From: Albula goreensis | Lineage: Eukaryota > Chordata > Actinopteri > Albuliformes > Albulidae | DNA: 64,000 nt | Direction: 5' to 3' | NCBI GenBank assembly: GCA_022829145.1 | Contig: CM040747.1 | Span: 35,976,052-36,040,051, forward strand | Shown: positions 36,725-48,126 of the stretch, in pieces | How positions within the stretch are numbered: position 1 is the stretch's first letter | Layout of the letters: each line of letters opens with the position of its first letter | Translations under genes and position numbers: made by a program | The notes under the pieces: generated by a model | The model's database searches: none | Seen by the model: only the letters and a program-made list of their open reading frames with translations | What the model was told of the DNA's origin: nothing

Positions 36725-36995
36725 AATCCGAACTTGTTGACCACACCGCAATGAGAAGCCGAGCACGTGATTCCTCCGATTCACATGATGACAGTTCTCG
36801 CTTCTATACACACTGCGCTGCCTATGTTCCTTGCCTTGGTTTGTGGCGCCCTATCATCCCCGGCGAGGCTGGGCCAATTGTTGCCTCATCAAGTGGGACC
36901 TCAGACTATAGCCGGCGAGACTGGGATTCAAATGATCTCAGGGCTCCCAGGCAAAAGTCTAACCCTGCGAGCCACCCGGAGGCCCCTGTAACAAA
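36725..36995. repeat. Dispersed repeat family, copy 2
   Basis: It shares GATTCAC and GGCGAGGCTGGGCCAATTGT with the 24.1-kb copy. The right end (GAGCCACCCGGAGGCCCCTG) is typical of a fish repeat that ends in 'GCCACCCGGA'. The interior GGGATTCAAATGATCTCAGG is faintly tRNA-like, so a SINE origin is possible. Confidence 0.5.
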
Positions 36996-37986
36996 CGATT
37001 TTTAAAGTTGTGAAGTAAAATCAACTTTGAAAAACACTCAAAAAAGTACAAATGTAAGCAAAAGCAACTCATTTACAGTAATATCCTAGCCTTACTGTGA
37101 GTCATTACTTAACACCTCTGCAGCAATCAGTTTATGTCACTTTTGGGCTAAAGACTCCACACATATTTTTCCCAAAACCCAACATTAACTTGCTATGTTG
37201 ATTTAAAAGAAACTACAATGACCCACCAAGACAAGACACTTCTAACTTATACAGCAGCAGCTTTGGTGTACGAGTCCTAAACGCTTTACTGTAATGGCAA
37301 CCATAAACCAAATGATTTATTAGATTCAGTTTCATGCATTCACAAACCAAGCCAATAATAGCATGTCACAATTTATATAACATTAAATTGCACAACAGTT
37401 GCAGAGTATTTTCTATATGAAATATTTCCTGATTAATGTGGTGTGTGACCAAATGCATTTTTCTAATTTCTGCATTTTCTTTCCAAATAATGATGATGTA
37501 GGTATAATAAAAACAACAGGGTCTTTTCTCTTGCACTAAAGTTTTAAAACATTCCTTAAATGACTTGGTCAACTGCTTTCTCTGTCTCTCTCAAATCAAA
37601 AATTTTCTGTGAAACTCAAGCTTGCCCTGATTCCAGTCCACCTGAGAGCATTTGATGGTGGACCTTTTATGGTGATGGAAAACAGATTACATTTTGACTA
37701 CCAGGTTGACTGCACAATAGCCATTTGCTTTGGTCTCCATGGAAATGAAAAGCAGTTCATCACAGCCTTTTCCTCTGTATTGCAGGAAACTGTCTGAGGG
37801 AAAGGGTGGTAAATCCATCTTCAATCGCCATAGTTACGTCCTACAAAGGTTCTTTTGTGAAAGCAAAGCACCCCCCAAAAAAAAAAAGTGGCTTTGAATT
37901 ACTGTCATTTAAAAAGAAAAAAAAACAAGGCCTGCCTGTAGTCAATGGCAGCCATACAGTATAGAATGATCTCTAATTAGTTTTAT

Positions 37987-38148
37987 ATATATATCTGCCA
38001 GTTGCGGCTGGTGAGCTCAAAACCGGGAAGAACAAATTTTACCTTTTAAACCTATCATTACTTTTATCCTGTGAACATAATGATAGATTTAAAGGTAAAG
38101 TTCGTCCTTCCCAGTTTTATGTTCACCAGCCACCACAGATATATATCT
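37987..38148. mobile_element. Foldback MITE (long hairpin)
   Basis: The left arm (about 37987-38062) and right arm (about 38076-38148) are near-complementary over roughly 70 bp. CTGCCAGTTGCGGCTGGTGA, AAAACCGGGAAGAAC and TTTTACCTTT on the left pair with the complements of CACCAGCCACCACAG, CTTCCCAGTTTTA and AAAGGTAAAG on the right, leaving a loop of about 13 bp. TATATATATC flanks both ends. It matches the style of hairpin MITEs abundant in fish. Confidence 0.85.
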
Positions 38149-38824
38149 TCATATACCATATTCGTATACCATAATCCTAAACTTTTTTCTGCTTTGATAA
38201 AATGATGCTATTTAACATTATCACTTGATATACTTTCTTTGTGATGATTCTACATTAATCTGATGGTTGGTTTGATTCCACAAGTTAAAATCCTTGATTA
38301 AAATTTAATTTTTATTTATTGTATTAATTTCTATTTATTGCAGCAAATCATAGTTACGTTGTATTATTTAAATCAATTGGCTGCCTTTGTACAAAAACAG
38401 CCAAGGATTGTGAAGGTGGAGGTTGACAGTGACCACTGCTCTGAGGTCAGTTTTACTTTTTCCCCCAAATGATTGAGATCATGATTAGGATACGATTAGA
38501 AAGCAACGGGAAACAGCACTGGTGTGCTATGACAAATTCAGAATGGACAAGAAAAAAAGCTGTTCAAAGGAAAATGTTTGGGAGGTCACGGTAAACCTAA
38601 TCCAGAGTTTTCACCTACTGAAGAATAGCGAAATGTCTTATAAAGAATTCCCCATCTACAAATCTGTCAGAAACAACATAATACCCCAAAATGGTAATCA
38701 ACACAAAATGTAGAATTCAGCAACTTACATTATTTTTTTCTAAAAATGAGAACAATATTGACATTTTTTATTTCAAATTGGCACTAAATGTGGAGTGCAA
38801 TTGAAAAATGATACAATCTTATTA

Positions 38825-38985
38825 TTCCCCAGCACGGCAGAGGCAGTTGTTTATTTCCCAGTATGGACCCAGAGGCATGGTCAGTAATGGCACAGCTGGG
38901 GGACCTTAACACCCATGCCCAGGGCTTCTGTCTGCTCCCCACACAAACTTTAGGTGCATGAGTCGTCTGGAGGCCCGACCAAACC
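38825..38985. repeat. Dispersed repeat family, copy 3 (partial)
   Basis: CACAGCTGGGGGACCTTAAC, then CCCAGGGCTTCTGTCTGCTC, aligns with the right third of the 24.1-kb copy. Like the 36.8-kb copy it ends in GGAGGCCC-type text. The left part is missing or too diverged. Confidence 0.45.
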
Positions 38986-41744
38986 AGATTTTAAATTGTT
39001 TTTATGTGCATGTTTTATGTTATGTATTTCAAATGTACATAAAATGTTTTGCCATGGAGACATAGTGTTATGAGGATCTAGTAACAGCCCAGCTAGGAAG
39101 CTGAGTTTTTCAGAAATATATGAGTTTTCCTGCCAGAGCATTATTTTGACTTTGAATGTAGACAATATTAATACGGCATTGTGAACCCTTACACATCATT
39201 ACTGCAGAATTGTGACAGGTTATTTTAATGTTTTGGAGTGGCTTGGTTTATGTCTGGTGCTTGCCTTTACTACAAAGTCCCCTGGTCTTAACACCTGTCA
39301 ATGGTTTCACACTGATCTGTTCACAGCTGTCATATAGCCTGGTTACCAAAATCTATTTTACAGCCTGTGTCATCTCTGTCTTTGGTTTTTTTTTCATCTG
39401 CAGAACCAAGAACATCATGTTCAAGGTCTAGCTAGAACTAGGACAAAAATGGACCCTTACTCTTGACGCAATAGACTTGTGGATGCCTGCCCTCACAGAG
39501 GGCTGCCAACGATTAGGCAAAGATAATAATTGGATGTTGGATAACATTATCTTTTCCACTGAAGGTGGAATTCACCTGAAGGGCTTTGTGCTCCGGGTTT
39601 AAAGCTCTGCTTTACAAAGAATGGCCAAAGAAGCTCCATAATGCAGAAAACAATGAGAGAATTATCAGGAAATGTTTGTCTTAACTGGGTAAGTACGTTG
39701 CTGAGCGCAGTGCCAGCTGAGTGAAGTAGCGGCTCACTCTGGTCTTACTGTCATCTGCTCTCAATGCAGTTTGATTAACAATGGGCAATATCAACCTCAT
39801 AAACCCAATAGCCACCATAATTCACATTTCATGCCCCTGTAAACATATGCTGCTGTTCAACTCTTCTCCTCTCCATATTTGTCCTGTTCTCTTATTACAT
39901 TTTCATCGCTGCTGCTGCGATCTGTTGTCATGCTTCTGTGTCATTTACCTGTGTACATTATCCCTGCTGTACTGTTCCCTCGTTTATATTTCCTGGTTAA
40001 TAATTTCTTATGTTTTATTGTTATTATTGTTCATGTGTGTTTTCTGTATTAATTTATTTAAATATTACATAAATGTAAAGTGTATTGTGACGTGTATTAA
40101 AGAAACTGCAAATGAAATAATTTTATTTGATTTGCTTCATTGCAGGAGAAGACTCTTGCTTGAATGTCCCTTGTTTGTTCTACTCTGACTGAGGACAAAC
40201 CCTCGTAATGGATGAAGGTAAACATTGCAGACAACCAGATGTGACTAGGACCTGCCCCATTCCATAATTCCATGTATACCCACATCAGTCACATGGGCAC
40301 AGTCACCTTACGCAGTCTGAAAGTCTCACTGGTTCAGTGAGAGAACGGATGCAACTACAGAGGGGAAAATATCGTGATCACAAACACAAGAGTCATGCAT
40401 TTGTTTCACATGTGCTAATTTTGAGGGGCTTATATGCACAGACAACATAATGCATTGGTGAAAAGAAGACCTGGATGTGCCCTTGAAGACACATATAGCA
40501 GTCTACACCCTCACAACTCGAGGGGATTTGTACGTTACTGGATTGAGATAAAGTTACAATTGGTCATTAAACTCTACTGTATATTTACAATCAGAAGAAT
40601 CAGCAGCACGTCTGTACTGGGGACGTTCGTGAGCTGTTGCATATGCATAAACAGAAATTATACAGATGATGAGAAGAGATCAAGTTGCAAAAAAGGTGCA
40701 GGAATACAATTTACAAATAAGATCTAAAAGTAAGATGCAGGAAATGTACATAATTTAAATATAAGACACTGGAATTTACCATTTCATGAATACAACATAT
40801 TAAATAAAACATATATACATAAGAAATGTAAATAATATATTTTATTTAGGAAATAAAATTCAAACTGGGATTAAAAATGTTGCTTAGAAATATATTCACT
40901 GTGGCATTTTGCAAAATCCCTTATTTGTTTGAAATATGGAAAATTACAAGGAGACAGTTATCAACCAGTGTAATGAGGCTCGTTCTGGACCTCTCTCTCC
41001 TAATCACGTCCCGAACGCCAGGCTAAGGGAAGGTATGGACCGTGCCAAAAGAAACGTTGGGCTACGTGCTCACTGAAAAGATGTTTCTGTTACTATTTTT
41101 GCCATCTCCTGATGAACAGTACGTGCTGTTGTCCACCTGTCAACAGCTCGACTCAACATGATTCTGTTTTCTCGTGTGCACTATGACATAAAACCACTCC
41201 GAAGTGAAACATCCCACTGTGGCCAACACAATTACAAATAGCAGCTGTGATTGTGATCTAATTGCCGAGGTGGGAATGTGTTTTACTTTTGAACTTGCTT
41301 ATTGGTAAAATATAGATAATAGTTTTATTTAAAATTAGTCTCCAATACTTTTATGTATAGCCTTACAGTTACACTGCATAGCCTTAAATTTGCAAATCGG
41401 ATGTACTACTGAAAGTATGAAGATATATAGTATAAAAATACATATAGTATAAAAATGTTTTGCAAACTGCAATTATCCCAAAAGCAATCAATATACCGAT
41501 GGGACAAACAATGTGCGGAAACACCTGAAATATGAATATTTCCTTTTTTTCCAAATGAAACGTTAATTAAATTTTTTTATGGTTTATAGCGGCTCAGAAA
41601 TGTATTATTGGAACTAGCCCATGCTATTTTCTTTTTTCGAGTGTAGTTTAGAGTGTTTTCAACGGGGAGAGGATGGTTGAGTCACATGATCACTTACGGC
41701 TACCTATAAGTCTGAGGATCGCAGCCCAACGACTTTGCTAGGCT
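38986..41744. other. Intergenic, nothing recognised
   Basis: AT-rich. A 135-codon, very hydrophobic plus-strand frame at 39781-40188 looks like translated T-rich sequence rather than a gene. No repeats with clear ends were recognised. Confidence 0.4.
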
Positions 41745-41752
41745 TATATATA
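41745..41752 (+). promoter_or_regulatory. TATA box of the SOUL-family gene
   Basis: TATATATA lies 81 bp before the preferred start codon at 41833. With usual spacing, transcription would begin near 41,775-41,785. That would exclude an in-frame ATG at 41758 from the mRNA and makes the ATG at 41833 the first one in the transcript. Confidence 0.5.
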
Positions 41753-41832
41753 CAGCCTTGGTGAGATGTGCTACCACTTGCGGCAGCGGAGTTAACATTC
41801 TGCAAACAAGTTACATTTTCCACGGGTCACCA

Positions 41833-44800
41833 ATGGATCAAGGAGCTTGTCGCTTAAGCGGTGGCGGTGGAGGTGAAAACCAGGGTGGTGGATCACGACT
41901 CGGGGTGATCACGGTAGAAGACTTAGAATCTTTCTCGGAGGACCAGATCCCAAGTGGCGACGATAGTTCAGAGGAGGATGGTGAAGCCATGGAGGAAGAA
42001 GAGCAGGACAGGTTGCTTCACTATTGGCAAGACATCGGTAGAGTGCATCAAGTGACCGTTCCCCAGGGTGAGACTGCGCTACTACAGGCGTCAGATTAAA
42101 GGGCATCTGAAATTTATGCCCTTCGTATATTTTGTTTTAAGTTGTTGCTTGGTAAAATTCCACCTCTTGAAAACCACTAAGAAGTAGACCAGTTTATGTT
42201 TTAATCACTTAACAGAGCAGATGAAATGCGAGTGAATAGCAAACGTTTGTTGAAAATCATGTATAGGCAGTTTCGCTTGCATATATCACATAACTAAAAC
42301 GATCGTAACCATTTAGGCTTGTTCTGTTGACAGAAAAAGTGTAACGTAATATGTTGATTTTAGAGATTTTTCAGCAGTCGCTTTATCGAATTGCTTTGGC
42401 TTCTTATGTGAACTAGGATGTGAACAGGTTGTATGGACTCGTCAGCCACAGTAAATGTAACAGGTCGTAAATCTACAGGTCCATGCAACTAATTCAGTCA
42501 TAGTCATACGCACGAACATGGATAAATTTGCTACCTTAAAAGGCACACTTTTCAGTCTTGCTTTTAGCATCCCTGTGGTAAAGTTACCTAAATGTCCTTG
42601 TCCAAATTCTGCTGTTCTTGCATTTGAGACGCGCGTTGTATGGTCTACTATACGGAGCAGCATATGCGGCTATGATTTTGCACGTAGGGTCCCTATGAAA
42701 CTAGGGGGGACGTATCCCCCCTGTACCCCCACCATTGGCGCCCCTGGTTTTGCTGGAGTGTGTAGGGTCTACAGTTACAAGGTCTTAAAGAATTTGCTTT
42801 CATATTAACCTTTAAATTACATTTCCATGCGGTTCACACCAATAATTGTAATCTCTTTTGTTCAGAAATCACTTGTGCATTTAACCTAGGTAATGCAATA
42901 GATTTATAAATCCCCCACCCATACAGATCTTCATGTCCCCATCACACACAAAAAGAAAAAAAAAAACATAAGAAAAGATTAGTACCTCCAAACTTACTTT
43001 TGAAATCCTAGAGTTTATTCACCCTTTTTTTAACAAATTTAATTATACAGCCTGCAGGCCACAGTCCATGAATGAGAATGAGAGCGTGTTCTGTATGCTA
43101 TAGTACTTTGCCCCTGCTCAGCGCTGTCTTTCACATGCTGCGTGAAACAGAGGTCCTGCTCCATCCTGGTCAGGAAGAATCCCAGAGCACATTAAAATTG
43201 AACTGTTTCACACAAATTTAATATATGAGTATGAATAAACTCCTAATCTGGTTTTGTCATTGTTTAAACACTGACCTGTTGGCAATGCAAAACAGGTGAG
43301 TGTGTGTGTTTGATGATTCTAAAGGAATTGCGTTCTCTTCTCAAGACATGGCAGCTCCAATTCAGCAGCTGACCACTAACACTGAGAGTGCACTGGATCG
43401 CGAGATGATCCCCTTCACCCTTATCAGCCGCAAGGAAAAGGTGAGAATCCTCCCCTCTCTCCCTTTCTCTTCCCCAGCATGTATGCATGCACATTGTCAC
43501 TGATTGGCAGAGAGGATGAGACAAACATTTACTGTGTTGATGTTCCTGAGAACTTTCTTCTGTTTTTCTCATACACGTAAGTTCTAACTGTCATCATGGC
43601 GGACATCTGTGTTCCTTGCCATCACTTTGTCTCACATGTCACTTGTCACGAGGCATGCATCGTTTGCTCTCTTCTGAACGTTTTGCACGTGTATGTCTTT
43701 GGCCTGGGGACAGTGTGTGTGTTTGTCCGCAGTGCGAGGACGTGCTGTATGAGACACGTCGCTATGAGAAAGCCAACTGGGCTTGCGTCATAGTGCATGA
43801 GGACACGTATGAGCAGAGTGTATGCCTGGGGTTCATGAAGCTCATGAGATACATCTGCCAACAGAACTCCTCAGGCAAGTATTGCCACTGCCACCTGCCT
43901 CCACCAGGGGGTGCTAACTCCTCATCAGCCTTTTTTTTTTTTTGCAAAAAGGAGTCCATGGGGAAATGACTCATCATGTATGCAATTTAGGGAGAGCCCT
44001 TTGTTTCACCAAATTCCTCCTCTGATAACCATATTTCATTGTACTTGATTGACCTACAAAATGATATTGGGATACCTTCTGAATTTAGCAAGATTGTTGT
44101 GACAATATGATAATACGTGGCTAGACAAGTGACACATGCTCTCATAGCTATCTATCTAGCATGTGTAGCTATGTGGGCTAGCATGTAGAAACATAGGAAG
44201 TCACCTCATCTTAATTATGATTGGTGAGGATATATGCCATAGAGATTCCTGACTAGCTCATCGGTGAAAGTTCCAAATCATTTCAACTTTTGCGTACTGT
44301 GACTTCCATGCTGCACCATGACTTCCATGCTGCATTTAGTGTGGTCCCAACCATTGCTATAGACTTATTTTGTTTTTATTACTTAAAAGTCTCCTGTCAT
44401 AGTTCAGGTACAATAGAAACCTATATAAATTTGTAACAGCAGAAGTTGAATATATGAGTAAGTCATCTTATGTTTGCATGGACAGGCTGCAGAAAGTGAT
44501 TGCTGGACTGAAAATATCTTGGTTGACTAAGAGCATATTGACTGTAATGGCAGTCCTGTTCTCATGATGTAGTCAGTCACCCTTGAGTGGCCAATGTGTG
44601 CCAAAATGTGTGCTGATTGGTTAAAGTACTGTGCCCCCTCCCCCCATAGAACAGTACCTTGGGATGACCGTTCCCATAGTGACAGTAGTGTGCATGGACG
44701 AGGCGAGCTCGGCCCTCTCCAGGGATGTGACAGTGGCGTACTACATGCCCCCGCAGTGGCAGGCCTACCCACCTCGCCCGCTGGACCCTGACATCACCAT

Positions 44801-45256
44801 GCAGGAGTGGCCTGCTACTGTCATCTACAGCAGGTGGGCATGTCACCAGACCACTATCAGGAGGGCGGGTCTCACGCTTTTATTTCCCTCAGATTTGTTT
44901 AATGGGACCTGCATCCCTTTATTGTTCCAGACAGGAAATGAGCTTTTCTGACAGTATAGTAAAAAGGAACAGTACACTCAACATAACATCCACTAGCAAA
45001 TGTATAAAATCAGGAGAGTTGCCCCAAGACAGTTTGACACCCATATTCCACACTTCACAGCCATTTCCCATCTTCTTCTCCCAGGTCATTCAGCGGAGTT
45101 ACCAACGAGCGCTCCATTCTAATTGAAATGAATGGATTGGCTGAAGTTCTGGGGTCACCACGGGTCCGCTTGCGTGACCCCTTCATCGTGGCAAGCTACT
45201 CCAGCCCTGCCACGGCCAACCGGCACAATGAGATCTGGTTCCTGGAGCAGCTATGA
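41833..45256 (+). CDS. SOUL/HEBP-family haem-binding protein (soul5-like)
   Basis: Five exons join in frame: 41833-42067, 43346-43440, 43733-43874, 44650-44833 and 45085-45256, giving 275 residues. Residues 1-80 are low complexity: Gly-rich, then an acidic run (SGDDSSEEDGEAMEEEEQD). From about residue 80 follows a SOUL domain with VPFTLISRKEK-type text, LYETRRYEKANWACV, CLGFMKLMRYICQQN, YLGMTVPIVTV, WPATVIYSRSFSG and a C-terminal NRHNEIWFLEQL. SOUL proteins (HEBP1/HEBP2 relatives) bind haem or tetrapyrroles; the cellular role of this fish subgroup is unclear. The start at 41833 is preferred over the in-frame 41758 because of the TATA position. Intron 3 needs a GC donor. Orthology to fish soul5 is from memory. 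Confidence 0.88.
43875..44649 (+). other. GC-AG intron of the SOUL-family gene
   Basis: Exon 3 ends ...TCAG and the intron begins GCAAGT, the classic GC donor context (CAG|GCAAGT). It ends CCCCATAG. The splice gives NSS-E-Q-YLGMT in frame. The only nearby GT, three bases later, would add 3 nt and shift the frame of exon 4. Confidence 0.8.
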
Positions 45257-48126
45257 ACTCTACACACACACACACACACACACAACGCAGCACACACACC
45301 ACTCTACCTGATATCCACAGGTCCCAGCTGCTCAACACCCTTACCACTCTTTAGTATCAAACTCTCTAGTCTGTTTTGATTGTTTGTTTATTTATTAAAT
45401 ATGTCAATATCTCAATAGCATTTGTTGTAAATGTTGTTGTAAAAAAAAATATTTCCCATAATAACAGTCTCAGTCTCCCAGCAAAGGCCTGGACCACAGA
45501 AACTGGTTTTGGGGGCATTTACTGAAAAGACGGGATTGCCACTCTAGCTAAGCACTGCTTGTCTCATTTGTGCTGTGGGACTAATGTGTGCATTTAAATG
45601 CAGAGCAGGGATTACGCTTGATTTAATCAAACACCATCTGACACTGGCTGTCCAGGAACAGGGTTGGCCACCCCTGATGAAATGGCAAGTCAGTGCAGAT
45701 AGATTGTTTTGTACTTATTTCCTGAAAACATTCCTGGAACATGAGTCAGGCCAGCATTTTCACAGAAAATTGAATCTGGAATTGACAAAATAGATCAGGG
45801 GGTATATTTCTTGAAGTAGGATTAAGAAATTAGCTAGATAACTTTCTCAAATATTTGAAAAAATAAGGATTTCATTCAATATAATTTTTCCAAATTGTAA
45901 ATATTTTCATGGTCTGCAGTTAGCCAGGCAACTATTGAATTGGACATAAACCCCATTGGACATAAAGAAAAAGGGATCAAAGTTACATAAAAAATGTTTG
46001 GTTAGCACCAGGGTCCTCAATCAATCAATGGTTAAAATGAAGGTTCATGGGCCCAGTTATGGTGGAGCTACAAGTTGTCTATCATTGGCTAGTTTTAACC
46101 AATCAAAAGTGTTTTCCTCTCCACAGCCAACGCAGTCATTATACCAAATCACCAAGTCACTGACACTGTATAGTAGCTCCTCCCATTGTGCTTTTTTTCT
46201 CCTCAATGCTATCTGAGTAGGCCAGTGTGGCTGTGGGGTTCATTAAAATTAAACTTTAAGCCACCAGACTCAACCAATTGCCAAGCTGGAGCACAACCTG
46301 GGCACACACTAGGCCCTCTCAGATAACACTGGGGAGTCCTGCACATGTCAAACTCTTGTCCCAGAGGGCAGCACCGTCTTCAGAAGATGTTTGTCATTCG
46401 TTTTTATTCATCATAATTGAAAGTAGGTAATTGATGGATCAAACCTGCATATTCATTGAGATAAGCAGGCACCAGGCAGGAAGAATTCGTGGAACAAAAT
46501 AAAATATAAAATGAGAACGTGATCAACAATAAGAAACTCAACACTCACATCAATGTAGAGCAGTGTGGAGCCTCTCCAGTGTCTTGGGAGCTACAGGGTC
46601 TGCTTGTTCTCATGGTTAGTCAGCACTTACCTGATCATCACTAAACTACCCCTAAGAGCCAGGACTATGAGCTGGATGGAATTATGACCATTTTGAAAGA
46701 GACATTCTATTCTGGATGTATTCCAAAAATAAAAGGTTGTTTCTCTACAGTATTCTCTCATCCCAGATTTGAAGACGTCACAATTTGTGAAAGGTGTTGC
46801 AAAATTAGAAAACATTTGTGCATACTTGCCACCTTTCTTTAACTGATTTTGCCTGAATCATTAAAACTAAAAAAGGTCAGCCTTCATGTTTTCTTGTAGG
46901 TAAATATTTTCAGGGATTTGCAAAAAGAAAATTAATGTTAAACAGATATTGCTGATTTGTGTGCAAAAGTGCAATAGACAGTACTGTTGAATTATTTGTG
47001 TGTATTTAAATATTTAATTAAAAACGAAATGCAATATAAATATTTGTTCTGTCATAATTAAAATGTGTGTGAACAACCAGTTCATGAAAATGGAGGCGAG
47101 GGTCCACATTAAGACCTTGGTTATTCAAACGATTGGACAAACCATAATGTTACCATTCTGTATATGCCACTTATTGCACAAACTCATCAATACTCCTTTT
47201 GTTATTGTTGCTGTATGCATTATGACTATTAATATGAAAAGGTTCCAGTTCCAGAAATTTGGTTTCAGTGTTTTGCCACCTTATAATATATACCAAGTTG
47301 CACTAGCAAATAATGTACTTTCACCAGAATTGTATTTTGATGAGATGTAGCATATTCATTTTTGTATTGTTAGTATTTCTTAAATTGTTGTCAAATATAA
47401 TAGATTTTGTGATCCAAAGCATCATTGGTCTATATTAATATTTTAATCATTCGCAGTTGCTATGGTGATGGGGGCTTTTGGTGCTGAGCAGAATCAGGAC
47501 CTCTTACTTGGACATAACTAGTAGAGTTACGCTCGCACACAAGCAAGATATGTGTTTTTATGAGCGAGAGAGGGAGTGAAAAAGACGGTATGTGAAGGCA
47601 ACAGAGCATACAAGAGAAGACGATGGTGCGTAGCAACTGACAGCTCACGGGAAGAGAGATCAATACAATTTTTTTCTTTAATAGTCCAAGATCGCATTGC
47701 CGTCAATCTGCACGACGCTTGAAATGTAAAATAAATTAATTAGTTAAATAAACTAATCGCTTTTACCATGACCATTTACAGGGGTACCACAAAATATTAC
47801 AAGGTTTTTTAAAATCCTTTTTTTATTATATAGAAATTATTTAATTAATTCAGACATTAACACATCTGTGTATACATACACAGCGTTTAACACAGGGAGT
47901 AGGAAAATGATATAAATATATATACTTTAGAGTAATACGTTGTACAAAAATGTAACAACATCTATTAAACAATGTTTCAGGATGCTGTAATGCTTGATAT
48001 TGCAAGGGGGTGTGCCTCAGGAAGTAGGGTCTGTTAATGCGCTGCTTCCTGGTGGCCCGCCAGACGCTCAAACCGTTCTTAGTCCGTCCCACAGTGAGGT
48101 GAAAGGTCGTCAGAGTTGACTGTAAG
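45257..48126. other. 3' UTR of the SOUL-family gene, then intergenic and fkbp3 promoter
   Basis: A (CA) run at about 45262-45284 follows the stop codon directly. A probable hAT-type repeat occupies about 45,540-45,685 (GTCCAGGAACAGGGTTGGCC near its right end). The rest is AT-rich without recognised features. The last 100-150 bp before 48127 should hold the fkbp3 promoter, but no TATA box is seen there. Confidence 0.45.
45394..45399 (+). terminator. Candidate poly(A) signal (ATTAAA)
   Basis: ATTAAA about 140 bp after the SOUL-gene stop codon, followed within 90 bp by GT-rich text (TTGTTGTAAATGTTGTTGT). Confidence 0.45.

Noticed and set aside
39781-40188. 135-codon hydrophobic frame
   Set aside because: The composition is what T-rich DNA yields in this frame (Leu, Ile, Phe, Cys runs). 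No splice, promoter or similarity support.
41758-41832. 25-residue N-terminal extension of the SOUL-family protein
   Set aside because: The ATG is 6 bp from the TATA box and thus probably not transcribed; the leader (MVRCATTCGSG...) does not resemble the family.
43878-43886. GT donor GTATTG for exon 3 of the SOUL gene
   Set aside because: Using it shifts the reading frame of exon 4; the GC donor just upstream keeps it.
46355-46380. CTCF-like CCCAGAGGGCAGC (also near 19,035)
   Set aside because: Only the 3' half of the consensus fits; the CCAS part is mismatched.
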